Notes: generated from the sequence alone by a model not told the origin. A stretch of DNA of 34,307 nt from JBDSKH01 sp050245915 (GCA_050245915.1 JBFWWZ010000033.1:1-34307); one strand, 5' to 3'; numbered from the stretch's first letter, positions 22,341 to 30,649 are shown. Made by a program: numbers and translations.

Positions 22341-23233
22341 CCGTGACCACGATCATCGAGCGGCCGGCGGCACGCCGGCGCGCCGGTCGGCGCGTCGTTC
22401 GTGAAAGCGCCGGCAAGGGCCTCACCTATCTCGCCCTGATCGCGCTGTGCGCATTCATCCTCCTCCCGCTCGGGTGGATGCTCACCGTCGCCCTCACGCC
22501 GGACGACACCAACATCTTCACGAGCCCGCCCAACTGGTTCCCGACCGAGTACTGGGAGTGGGAGAACTTCAGCCGCGCGCTCTTCAACCCCCATCGCCCG
22601 TTCGCGCTCTACCTGTTCAACACGGTGTTCCTCGAGGTCTTCGTGGTGTTCGGCTCCGTCGTCTCCTGCGCGCTCGTGGCGTACCCGCTCGCCCGGATGA
22701 GGTTCCGCGGACGCAACGTGATCTTCACGATCGTGATCCTGACGATGCTGATCCCGTGGCAGGGGCTGATGATCCCGCAGTTCGTGCTCTTCTACGAGCT
22801 CGGCTGGTACGGGACCTATCTGCCCCTCATCGTGCCCTCGTTCACCGGGTCGGCCTTCTTCGTCTTCCTCATCCGGCAGTACATGAAGTCGATCCCGAAG
22901 GACCTCGACGATGCGGCCCGACTCGACGGGGCCGGACCGTTCCGGATCTTCTGGTCGATCATCCTGCCGCTCAGCCGGCCCGCGCTCGCCGTGTGCGCGG
23001 TGTTCACGTTCCTCGGCACGTGGAACGACCTGCTGGGTCCGGTCATCTACCTGAACCGCAACGAGCAATTCACCGCCGCCGTCGGCCTCGCCGGGTTCGT
23101 GTCGAGGCAGAACCCGGAGTACAACCTGCTGATGGCCGCGAATCTCATCACCATCATCCCGGTGCTGGTCCTGTACTTCGTCGCGCAGAAGTACCTCATC
23201 GGCGGCATCGCCTCGATCGGCCTCAAAGGGTGA
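22337..23233 (+). CDS. ABC transporter permease, MalG-type
   Basis: A 298-residue permease with about six helices. It has the family features PLGWMLTVALTP, NTVFLEVFVVFGSVVSCALVAYPLARM, IPWQGLMIPQF and the EAA-like loop DDAARLDGAGPFRIFWSIILP. It overlaps the preceding permease by 4 nt (GTGA). No ATP-binding subunit is encoded in the cluster, so a shared MsmK/MalK-type ATPase from elsewhere in the genome must energise the transporter. Confidence 0.93.
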   Translation: MTVTTIIERPAARRRAGRRVVRESAGKGLTYLALIALCAFILLPLGWMLTVALTPDDTNIFTSPPNWFPTEYWEWENFSRALFNPHRPFALYLFNTVFLEVFVVFGSVVSCALVAYPLARMRFRGRNVIFTIVILTMLIPWQGLMIPQFVLFYELGWYGTYLPLIVPSFTGSAFFVFLIRQYMKSIPKDLDDAARLDGAGPFRIFWSIILPLSRPALAVCAVFTFLGTWNDLLGPVIYLNRNEQFTAAVGLAGFVSRQNPEYNLLMAANLITIIPVLVLYFVAQKYLIGGIASIGLKG

Positions 23234-23241
23234 GCTCTCCC

Positions 23242-25152
23242 ATGCGCAAGATCGCGTGGCTCACCGCCGGCGCCGTGCTGCTGGCTGGCGGGGTCGCGGG
23301 GATGGCCCTGATCCGCGATCCCGGCCGCCGGCCGCTGCCCGGTGTGCCGGGGCAGCCGTTCACCGAGGGTGGCGCGACGATCTACACGTACGTCACCGCG
23401 ACGCAGCCCTTCGACTTCATGGGCCGCCACTGGGACTACGGCGCGACGACGTTCGCGAGCATCACCGAGCGCATCGAGGCGGGCGAGTTCACCGACCACG
23501 GCATCACGAACCTGCTCGTCTACGGCCCGTACGCCAGCACCGGGCAGTGGCGCGGGTTGCCGGCGACCGGCGACCTGATGGACTTCGACCCCGCCAACGG
23601 CACGCTGGACGACTGGCGCACGATGGTCTCGGCCGCCAACGAACGCGGCATCACGGTGTCGATCTACATCGCGCTGCTGTACATCCATCCGACGAGCCCG
23701 CTGTTCCTTCAGGCGGAGCGGGACCGAGCCGCCGGCGTGGACTCATGGGAGAGCCGCCTGTTCCGCTGGGACGAACGGGAGCCGAATGGGGCGACACCGC
23801 CGACCTCGCCTCCGCCGGAGTCGCAGATCGAACGTCCGAGCGAAGGCGACTGGGCGTTCAGCACGGTCGCGCAACGCTGGTACGCGACCAGTTGGGGCCT
23901 GCCCGCGCTGGACTACTCCAGCGACGCCGCCATGTCTTTCGCCCACCGGGTGCTCCGGTTCTGGATGGACAACGGCGTGCAGGGGTTCGAGTTCGACGCG
24001 CCGCAGACGATGTGGGGATTCCACACCGGCGGCGCCGGGGGCGAGGGCGAACGCCGTCACGCCGAGCTGGTCCGCTACCCACAGCAGTACCGCCCGGAAT
24101 GGCAGGTGCGGGTCGCCGCCGAGGGCATGGGAACCTATGCGGCGCAATCGGCGATGGACCGGATCGGGTACACCGACCTCATGCTGAACGCAGACTCCGA
24201 CGACTACTCCTTCGCGCTCGGCGCCGCGGCGGAGCCCCAGGAGGTCACCCTCGACGAGCTGGAGGCGCACTACGCGAGCTTCCTGGACCACCGGCATCTG
24301 CTGGGTCGCACGAGTTCGGCGCCCGCCACCCAGTCGGACCAGCCGAGCGCGCTCCGCGCCTTCAACATCGCCGTGCAGGGAGGCTGCGGGGCTCACGTCT
24401 CGCTCGATCAGCAGATCCTGCTCGACACACTGCCCGGGCCGGAGGTCGACGCTCTCTTCGATGTCACCGCTGCTCTCGCCTCGTCGCCCGCCGAGTCGCC
24501 GGGGGCGTCGCGGCAGCGGCTGATCGCGAGTCCCGCCTCCACCGCATACGCGATCTTGCGGACGAGTGCGGACGGGTCGGCGACGGCTGTCAACATCTTC
24601 AACTTCGACGGGCGACCGGCCGAGATCACCGTCGACCTCATGGGCAGCGGCGTCGACCTCGACCAGACGTCCACCGACCTCCGCACCGGCGAGCCCGGCC
24701 CGAAGATCAGCGGGGGGTCCCTCACCGTCACGCTCCCCGGTTATGGCTGGCTGTTCCTCGGCGTCCACGCGGACCCGCCTGCGCCACCTCTCCTCGTCGA
24801 CAGCGGTGCGGCGGGCTGGGTGACAGGCGGGGGCTGGGCGGCGGCGGACGACCCGTCCGCCTTCGGAGGCGGACGGCTGGGCGGGTCCGACGCGGGCGGG
24901 TTCGGCGAGTACCGGTTCACCGGCACCGAGGTGGATGTCGTGGGGCCGGTGTGGCCGGGCGGCGCCCCTGAGGTGGAGACCTTCGTCGATGGCGTGTCCC
25001 ATGGCATCCACAGCCAGCGAGCGCCCGAGCTGCGGCAGGGGGTCGTGCTGGTGCAGGTGCGGGACCTGGCGCCCGGCGAGCATGTCATCCGCATCCAGAA
25101 GAGGGATGCCGGGGCCGGCTTCGCCGGTCTCGACTACCTGCGCGTGCGGTGA
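23242..25152 (+). CDS. Exported GH13-like (alpha-amylase clan) protein with C-terminal beta-sandwich
   Basis: A 636-residue protein with an N-terminal signal or anchor helix (IAWLTAGAVLLAGGVAGMAL). The catalytic barrel (about 45-420) resembles GH13: the segment before and at region II, YSSDAAMSFAHRVLRFWMDN followed by GVQGFEFDAP, aligns with the family's 'vr..v..vl.fWld.GvDGFRlDA', giving Asp252 as putative nucleophile. The invariant GH13 arginine two residues before it is Glu250 here. Region I is replaced by IALLYIHPTSP, and Glu294 in AAEGMG is a candidate acid/base. A beta domain follows and then a jelly-roll-like module (about 510-636) with FTGTEVDVVGP and LAPGEHVIRIQ, probably carbohydrate-binding. 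Most likely it trims an oligosaccharide outside the cell for the adjacent transporter; inactivity or an unusual linkage are possible. Confidence 0.75.
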   Translation: MRKIAWLTAGAVLLAGGVAGMALIRDPGRRPLPGVPGQPFTEGGATIYTYVTATQPFDFMGRHWDYGATTFASITERIEAGEFTDHGITNLLVYGPYASTGQWRGLPATGDLMDFDPANGTLDDWRTMVSAANERGITVSIYIALLYIHPTSPLFLQAERDRAAGVDSWESRLFRWDEREPNGATPPTSPPPESQIERPSEGDWAFSTVAQRWYATSWGLPALDYSSDAAMSFAHRVLRFWMDNGVQGFEFDAPQTMWGFHTGGAGGEGERRHAELVRYPQQYRPEWQVRVAAEGMGTYAAQSAMDRIGYTDLMLNADSDDYSFALGAAAEPQEVTLDELEAHYASFLDHRHLLGRTSSAPATQSDQPSALRAFNIAVQGGCGAHVSLDQQILLDTLPGPEVDALFDVTAALASSPAESPGASRQRLIASPASTAYAILRTSADGSATAVNIFNFDGRPAEITVDLMGSGVDLDQTSTDLRTGEPGPKISGGSLTVTLPGYGWLFLGVHADPPAPPLLVDSGAAGWVTGGGWAAADDPSAFGGGRLGGSDAGGFGEYRFTGTEVDVVGPVWPGGAPEVETFVDGVSHGIHSQRAPELRQGVVLVQVRDLAPGEHVIRIQKRDAGAGFAGLDYLRVR

Positions 25153-25204
25153 CGGCAACAGGAGACGGCGTAACGTGCGCCGCAGGACCGAGAGGCTGAG
25201 TGAG

Positions 25205-26245
25205 ATGTCGAGAGTCGTGAGTTTCCGCGCGCCCCGAGAGCTCGAGGTGGTCGACGAGACGCCGCCGCGGCTGGACGCCGACGGCGTGCGCGTGCGCACG
25301 CTCTTCTCGGGGATCTCGGCGGGCACCGAGCTGACGGCGTACCGCGGCAGCAACCCCTACCTCGCCAAGCGGTGGGATGAGGACCGGCGCCTGTTCGTCG
25401 ACGGCCCCGCCACCCTGGGGTATCCGCTCGACGGATGGGGGTACGAAGAGGTCGGGGAGATCGTCGAACTGGGGACCGGAGCGACAGGTCTGAAGGTCGG
25501 CGATCGCGTGTGGGGTACCTGGGGCCACCGGACGGAGACGGTCCTGCCTGCCGACCGCGCCCGCACGCGACTGCTCGACCCGGAGGCCGACCCCCGCATC
25601 GGGATGTTCTCCCAGATCGGCGGCATCGCGCTCAACGTGGTGATCGACGCCGACATCCACGTCGGAGAGACGGTGGCGGTGTTCGGGCTCGGCGTCCCGG
25701 GTCAGCTGGTCGCACAGCTGGCACGGCTGAACGGCGCTCGGGTGATCGCGGTGGACGGTGTCGCGTCGCGACGTGAACTGGCAGTGCGCCTGGGCGCCGA
25801 CATCGCACTGGATGTCGCCGAGGGCCAGGTGGCGGAGCGCATCCGTGAGCTGACGGGGGGCCGCGGCGCCGATGCCTGCCTCGAGGTGACGGGCAATTAC
25901 GCTGCGCTCCACGAGGCCATCCGGTCGGTCGCCTACAGTTCGAGGGTGTGCGTGGCGGGGTTCATGCAGGGAGACGGAACCGGGCTTCGCCTGGGCGAGG
26001 AGTTCCACCACAATCGCGTGCAGCTGGTCGGGAGTCAGATCTCCGGTGTCGCCCCGGCCGTGCAGCACCGGTGGGACCGGATGCGGCTCGACTCCACGGC
26101 GATCGACCTCGCCGTCGCAGGCCGGATCGCGGTGACCGACCTGATCACTCACACCTTCCCGCTCGAGCAGGCGGCGGACGCGTTCGAGCTGCTCGACCAG
26201 GGCCGGCCGGATGTGCTTCAGGTCGCCCTGGAGGTCTCGCCGTGA
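25205..26245 (+). CDS. Medium-chain (zinc-type) alcohol dehydrogenase-like oxidoreductase
   Basis: A 346-residue MDR-superfamily protein. The GroES-like domain has FSGISAGTELTAYRG, GYPLDGWGYEEVGEIVELG and VGDRVWGTWGH; the Rossmann domain has VAVFGLGVPGQLVAQLA and a following acidic residue in AVDGVASRR, which favours NAD over NADP. The usual catalytic Cys of zinc alcohol dehydrogenases is replaced in SGISAGTE, as in the bacteriochlorophyllide/threonine-dehydrogenase-like group, so zinc use is doubtful. It probably oxidises a sugar hydroxyl or reduces a keto-sugar. GAGAGG lies 9 nt before the ATG, and the gap to the glycosidase gene is 52 nt. Confidence 0.85.
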   Translation: MSRVVSFRAPRELEVVDETPPRLDADGVRVRTLFSGISAGTELTAYRGSNPYLAKRWDEDRRLFVDGPATLGYPLDGWGYEEVGEIVELGTGATGLKVGDRVWGTWGHRTETVLPADRARTRLLDPEADPRIGMFSQIGGIALNVVIDADIHVGETVAVFGLGVPGQLVAQLARLNGARVIAVDGVASRRELAVRLGADIALDVAEGQVAERIRELTGGRGADACLEVTGNYAALHEAIRSVAYSSRVCVAGFMQGDGTGLRLGEEFHHNRVQLVGSQISGVAPAVQHRWDRMRLDSTAIDLAVAGRIAVTDLITHTFPLEQAADAFELLDQGRPDVLQVALEVSP

Positions 26246-27036
26246 CGTTTCGTCTCGCCGCCCAGGAGTGGATGCTCGAAGGAGACAACCTGCCCGAGAA
26301 GTTCGCCTTCGCGCGGTCGGTGGGCTTCGACGGCATCGAGCTCGGCGCGGTGGGAGGGGGCGTCTTCGAGGAGCGCGCCGGCGAACTGCGCGCCGCGTTC
26401 GACGCCGGGGTCGTCATGCCGAGCGCCGTCGTCCTGCCGACGGCGTTCCTCGGCGATTTCGATCCGGATCGGCGACGCCGTGCGATCGGGGAGCTCGGAG
26501 GGTTCCTGCGCACCCTCCCCGCGGCCGGCTCCGCAGGCATCGTGTGCCCGAACTCGTTCGGTGTCTTCTCCACGAAGCTGCCTCCGTTCGAGCCGCCTCG
26601 CTCCGACGATGACTCGCGAGCCCTGCTCGTCGCTGCCCTGCACGAGACGCTGATCGCCGCGGCCGACGTCGACTCGGTCATCTTCCTCGAGCCGCTCAAC
26701 CGGTACGAGGACTACCTCATCCACACCCTCGCCGACGCCTCCCGGATCGTCGACGAGGTGGCGGATCCGCGTGTGCGCGTCATCGCGGACACCTTCCACA
26801 TGTCGATCGAGGAGTCGGACATCGGCGTCGCGATCCGCGAAGCCGGGGACCGCATCCAGCATGTGCAACTCGGCGACAGCAACCGGCTCGAGCCGGGCGC
26901 CGGGCACTACGACTGGGACGAGACTCTCGATGCGCTCGAGGACATCGGCTACGACGGCTGGCTGGCGATGGAGTGCGGTCTGAGCGGGCCGGCTCGCGAG
27001 GTGCTCCCCCGGGTCGCGGAGTTGCTGAAGCGATGA
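26242..27036 (+). CDS. Second sugar phosphate isomerase/epimerase-like TIM barrel protein
   Basis: A 264-residue AP-endonuclease/xylose-isomerase-like barrel. It starts FRLAAQEWMLEGDNLPEKFAFARSVGFDGIEL; ligand strands include FLEPLNRYEDYLIH, VIADTFHMSIEE, HVQLGDSNRLEPG and WLAMECG, giving the Glu-Asp-His-Glu metal set. Relatives include hydroxypyruvate isomerase, tagatose epimerases and 3-keto-glycoside-processing enzymes. The GTG start overlaps the dehydrogenase stop (GTGA) and its own stop overlaps the next start (ATGA), so the three genes are translationally coupled. Confidence 0.88.
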   Translation: MTFRLAAQEWMLEGDNLPEKFAFARSVGFDGIELGAVGGGVFEERAGELRAAFDAGVVMPSAVVLPTAFLGDFDPDRRRRAIGELGGFLRTLPAAGSAGIVCPNSFGVFSTKLPPFEPPRSDDDSRALLVAALHETLIAAADVDSVIFLEPLNRYEDYLIHTLADASRIVDEVADPRVRVIADTFHMSIEESDIGVAIREAGDRIQHVQLGDSNRLEPGAGHYDWDETLDALEDIGYDGWLAMECGLSGPAREVLPRVAELLKR

Positions 27037-27770
27037 CCGGTCCGGCACCGGTCCGGGTCACGGTCTGGAACGAAGGTCTGCACGAACGCACCAAGCCCGA
27101 GATGGCGGGCACCTACCCGGAGGGGATTCACGGGGCCATCGCCGCGGGCCTGCACGACGGTCTCGCCGCGTCTGTCATCCGCACGGCGACGTTGGATCAG
27201 CCCGACCACGGCCTGCCGCCCGAGATTCTCGACGAGACCGACGTGCTGATGTGGTGGGGACACATGGCGCACGAGGAGGTCCGGGATGCAGTGGTCACCC
27301 GGGTGGTCGAGCGCGTACTCGGCGGCATGGGCTTGATCGTGCTGCATTCCGGCCACTATTCGAAGGTGTTCCGCACCCTGATGGGGACGACCTGCTCCCT
27401 GGACTGGCGCAATACCGGGGAACGCGAGCTGGTGTGGACGATCGATCCGGAGCATCCGATCGCGGCGGGCGTCGATCAGCCGATTCTGATCCCCGAGCAG
27501 GAGATGTACGGGGAGCCCTTCGACATCCCGACGCCGGATGAGCTCGTCTTCATCAGCTCGTTCGCCGGCGGCGAGGTGTTCAGGTCGGGTGTCACCTACC
27601 GCCGGGGCCGCGGACGGGTGTTCTACTTCAGCCCCGGGGACGAGGCGTATCCGGTGTACTTCCATCCCCAGGTGCGGCGCGTCCTCGCGAATGCCGTCGA
27701 GTGGGCTCGTCCGGCGTTCCCGGTGGGTCAGCCTCCAGCGGCACGGGAGCGGCCCGCCGGCAGGATCTGA
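27033..27770 (+). CDS. ThuA domain protein
   Basis: A 245-residue protein of the ThuA family (class I glutamine amidotransferase-like fold). It contains RVTVWNEGLHERTKPE, DVLMWWGHMAHEEV, GMGLIVLHSGHYSKVF and GRGRVFYFSPGDEAYPVYFHP. In Sinorhizobium thuA and thuB act in trehalose/maltitol/sucrose utilisation, in a route involving 3-keto-disaccharides; ThuA biochemistry is less clear. Its presence supports an oxidative disaccharide or glycoside pathway. It is the last gene of the plus-strand operon and its end overlaps the convergent ADP-ribosylglycohydrolase-fold gene by 43 nt. Confidence 0.9.
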   Translation: MTGPAPVRVTVWNEGLHERTKPEMAGTYPEGIHGAIAAGLHDGLAASVIRTATLDQPDHGLPPEILDETDVLMWWGHMAHEEVRDAVVTRVVERVLGGMGLIVLHSGHYSKVFRTLMGTTCSLDWRNTGERELVWTIDPEHPIAAGVDQPILIPEQEMYGEPFDIPTPDELVFISSFAGGEVFRSGVTYRRGRGRVFYFSPGDEAYPVYFHPQVRRVLANAVEWARPAFPVGQPPAARERPAGRI

Positions 27771-29071
27771 GCCGGCAGCCCGGCACGCACCAGCGCCGTC
27801 GTGCGCCAGGCGAGCTCGGAGATGCGCGAGTCGTCGAACCCGAACACGGCCGACCGCGTTCGATCGCGCAGCGGATCGACGAAGTGCCGTGGCAGTGCCC
27901 GTGCGCCGAGGACGACTCCTGCGACCGACCCGGCGGTCGCGCCGTTGGAGTCGGTGTCCCACCCACCCATCACCGTCAGCCCGACGGTGGCCGCGTAGTC
28001 GTTGTCACCCCACAGCAGACCGGCGGCGATGAGCGCCGCGTTGGGGATCGTGTGCACCCAGCTGTAGTGGCGGTAGCGCGCCTGAATGCCGGCAAGGGCC
28101 TCCTCCCAGGTGAGACCCCGTCGACGCATGGCGTCGACATCGCTCAGCGCCTCGGCCAGCCGCGACCGGGGCGGTACATGAGCCAGCGATGCGGCGAACG
28201 CGTCGGCTGTCGTCTCGGCCGTGAACGCTTCGGCCACGAGCGCGGCGGACCAGAGTTCGCCGTAGATGCCGTTCGCCGTGTGCGACAGCGCCGCATCCTG
28301 GAAGGCCAGCTGCATCGCGTCGCGCGGTCGCCCCGGGTTGACCCAGCCGAACGCGTCGCCGCGGATGAGGGCGCCGATCCACTCGCGGTAGGGGTTGCGC
28401 ACGCCGGCGGCACGCTCCGCCGGGATGCCGTGCAGCAGGTTCAGGTAGGCGGCACGTTCGGCGGTGAAGATCTGCCGGTAGGGGAAGAGCCGCAGCCACG
28501 CTTCACCGACCACCGCCGGGGTGATCGCCGCGCCGTGTGTCTCGAGCAGGTGCAGCCCCAGGATGGGGTAGTCGATGTCGTCGTCGCGCGAACCGCCGTC
28601 GACATTGCCGCGCGTGGTCTCGGGCCAGTTCTCCCGCAGTTCGTAGGTGCCGGGCATCGGGTCGAGGACGGGGAAGTAGTCGCGAAGCGGGTAGGCGTCC
28701 GCATGCTCGAGGTAGGTCCGGATGTGATCGGAGGTCCAGTGCGGACCCCATTCGACCGGTTTGCCCAGGTTGCAGCCGGCGATCCGGCCGAGCCAGCCGC
28801 CGAGGACCTTGTCGTCGAGACGGTCGTCGGGGTAGGCGGCCGGTTGGGCCGCCGCCGGGGCGAGCGTCTCGAGGATGCCGGGGAGGTCGTCCGGCTCTTC
28901 GTAGTCCCACGTCCCGGTCCGCGGCGCTTCGATGAGACCGGCGTAGATCTCCTCGAGCCGAGCGGAATCCTCCGGGTCGGTCTGTGCCAGTGCGGCCGCT
29001 GCGTCCGCGACGTCGTAGCCAGTCTGCTCCCGCTGCTCGATCTCGTCGGACACGAGGTCGAATGAGTTCAT
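27728..29071 (-). CDS. ADP-ribosylglycohydrolase-fold hydrolase of the sugar regulon
   Basis: A 447-residue protein with the dinuclear-metal ADP-ribosylglycohydrolase fold. Motifs are VLGGWLGRIAGCNLGKPVE (about 90), SRDDDIDYPILGL (about 165-175, metal aspartates) and GGWDTDSNGATAGSVAGVVLG (about 380, second metal site). It is longer than DraG-type enzymes, with an added N-terminal helical region. A promoter with a LacI-type palindrome lies just upstream, so it is co-regulated with the sugar genes. A role in hydrolysing an N- or O-glycosidic bond of a small molecule is more likely than protein de-ADP-ribosylation; this is inference. The ATG at 29071 is used; a GTG at 29080, nearer to a GGAG site, is a possible start. 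Confidence 0.85.
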   Translation of the reverse strand: MNSFDLVSDEIEQREQTGYDVADAAAALAQTDPEDSARLEEIYAGLIEAPRTGTWDYEEPDDLPGILETLAPAAAQPAAYPDDRLDDKVLGGWLGRIAGCNLGKPVEWGPHWTSDHIRTYLEHADAYPLRDYFPVLDPMPGTYELRENWPETTRGNVDGGSRDDDIDYPILGLHLLETHGAAITPAVVGEAWLRLFPYRQIFTAERAAYLNLLHGIPAERAAGVRNPYREWIGALIRGDAFGWVNPGRPRDAMQLAFQDAALSHTANGIYGELWSAALVAEAFTAETTADAFAASLAHVPPRSRLAEALSDVDAMRRRGLTWEEALAGIQARYRHYSWVHTIPNAALIAAGLLWGDNDYAATVGLTVMGGWDTDSNGATAGSVAGVVLGARALPRHFVDPLRDRTRSAVFGFDDSRISELAWRTTALVRAGLPAQILPAGRSRAAGG

Positions 29072-29094
29072 GGGTTCGTGCACGACGCTCCATT

Positions 29095-29110
29095 CGCAAA
29101 TCCTTTTGCA
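29095..29110. promoter_or_regulatory. Third LacI-type operator
   Basis: CGCAAATCCTTTTGCA matches the operator at 20121-20136 at 13 of 16 positions, including GCAAATCC and TTTGC. It begins 1 nt after the -10 box of the downstream promoter. Confidence 0.7.
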
Positions 29111-29111
29111 C

Positions 29112-29141
29112 ATTGTAGGACCACGAGCGGGTGTTGCACAA
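29112..29141 (-). promoter_or_regulatory. Promoter of the ADP-ribosylglycohydrolase-fold gene
   Basis: On the minus strand TTGTGC (29141-29136), an 18-nt spacer and TACAAT (29117-29112). It lies just downstream of the stop of the pdtaS-like gene. Confidence 0.65.
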
Positions 29142-29148
29142 ACGGCGG

Positions 29149-30642
29149 TCAGTTCTTCTGCAGCCAGAGCAGCGGGATGTCGATCGTCACCTCGGTGCCC
29201 TCGCCCTCGAGCGTGTGCCAGTCGATGGTGCCGCCGAGCTCGCCCTCGATGAGGGTGCGCACGATCTGGGTGCCGAGCCCCGACCCGACCTTGCCTTCCG
29301 GCAGGCCGACCCCGTCATCCCGCACCTTCACGCGCAGCGTCTCGTCTTTGCGTTTCGCGATGATCTCGACCTGGCCGTCGCGTCCGGCGAGACCGTGCTC
29401 GACCGCGTTGGTCACCAGCTCGGTCAGCGCCAGCGACAGCGGGGTCGCGTACTCGCTCGGCAGGATGCCGAACTTGCCTTTCTTGACCGGCCGCACCGTG
29501 GTGTTGTGGCTCGATGCGACCTCGGCGATGAGCATGAGCACGCGGTCGAAGACGTCGTCGAAGTCGACGTTCTGGCTGAGGCCCTCGCTGAGGGTGTCGT
29601 GCACGACCGCGATCGCCGACACCCGCCGCATCGCCTGGCTGAGCGCGTCGCGGGACGCGTCGCTCTGCGCGCGCCGGCTCTGGATGCGCAGCAGCGATGC
29701 CACCGTCTGCAGATTGTTCTTCACCCGGTGGTGGATCTCGCGGATCGTGGCGTCCTTGGTGATGAGCTCCTGCTCCTGATGCCGCACCTCGGTGACGTCG
29801 CGCACCAGCACGATCGCGCCGACCCGCTCGCCCTTGTGGCGGATCGGGATGGTGCGCAGGGTGACCGTGACGCCGCGGGCCTCGATGTCGGTTCGCCAGG
29901 GTGCGCGGCCGGTGACGACGAGCGGCAGGCTCTCGTCGATGACGATCTTGCCGCGCAGCAGCTCGGTGGTGACCTCGGCGAGGGACTCGCCCTCGAGCTC
30001 GCCGTCGAACCCCATGCGGTTGAAGGCGGAGAGCCCGTTCGGGCTCGCGAACGTGACCACCCCGTCGATGTCGAGGCGGATGAGCCCATCGGACGCACGG
30101 GGGGCCCCGCGCCGCGGCCCGCTGGGGGCGCCGAGATCCGGGAAGTCCCCGGAGGCGATCATCGCGAACAGGTCGTTGGCGCACTGGTTGAAGGTGAGCT
30201 CCTGCCGCGAGGGCGTGCGGGCCTCGGAGAGGTTGCTGTGCCGGGTCAGCACGGCGATCGGGGTCTGCGTGTGCTCGGAGCCGGGCGCGGCGAGCCGCCG
30301 CAGCTCGGGCGCCGCCCGCTCGCGCGGCGGCGTCGCCTCGGACCAGGCGGGGGCGGCGGTGTCGACGATCAGCGCGGTCTCGAATGCCTCGGTGACCTGA
30401 CGCTTCCACTCCGGCTTGATCTCCTGCCCGACGAAGTCGCGGTAGAACAGGGTCGCCGCCGACGACGGCCGCGAATGCGCGACGGCGACGAAACCGCCCT
30501 CCGTCGTCGGGACCCAGAGGACGATGTCGGCGAACGCGAGATCCGCGATCAGCTGGCCGTCGGCGCTCAGCAGATGCAGCCAGTCGATGTCCGCCTCTTC
30601 CGGACGCCCGTGGGCGACCATGAGGTCGGAGAGCGTGGTCAC
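29149..30642 (-). CDS. pdtaS: PdtaS-like sensor histidine kinase
   Basis: A 497-residue soluble histidine kinase. The N-terminal GAF-like PdtaS domain spans about 1-145 and a PAS domain about 185-290 (LIRLDIDGVVTFASPNG, IVLVRDVTEV). The HisKA_2 dimerisation helix has IREIHHRVKNNLQTVASLLRIQ with the phosphorylated His305, and a C-terminal ATPase holds LALTELVTNAVEHG, DDGVGLPEG and GLGTQIVRTL. Length and domain order match M. tuberculosis PdtaS, which phosphorylates the RNA-binding antiterminator PdtaR. No membrane segment is present. The GTG start is preferred since TAGCCT ends 7 nt upstream. In mycobacteria the gene lies beside whiB1; here the two are separated by the sugar cluster. Confidence 0.92.
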   Translation of the reverse strand: MTTLSDLMVAHGRPEEADIDWLHLLSADGQLIADLAFADIVLWVPTTEGGFVAVAHSRPSSAATLFYRDFVGQEIKPEWKRQVTEAFETALIVDTAAPAWSEATPPRERAAPELRRLAAPGSEHTQTPIAVLTRHSNLSEARTPSRQELTFNQCANDLFAMIASGDFPDLGAPSGPRRGAPRASDGLIRLDIDGVVTFASPNGLSAFNRMGFDGELEGESLAEVTTELLRGKIVIDESLPLVVTGRAPWRTDIEARGVTVTLRTIPIRHKGERVGAIVLVRDVTEVRHQEQELITKDATIREIHHRVKNNLQTVASLLRIQSRRAQSDASRDALSQAMRRVSAIAVVHDTLSEGLSQNVDFDDVFDRVLMLIAEVASSHNTTVRPVKKGKFGILPSEYATPLSLALTELVTNAVEHGLAGRDGQVEIIAKRKDETLRVKVRDDGVGLPEGKVGSGLGTQIVRTLIEGELGGTIDWHTLEGEGTEVTIDIPLLWLQKN

Positions 30643-30649
30643 GCGTTCC

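Noticed and set aside
22447..25152. 901-codon reading of the GH13-like gene
   Set aside because: The first 265 codons overlap the second permease in another frame; the ATG at 23242 is followed by a proper signal segment.
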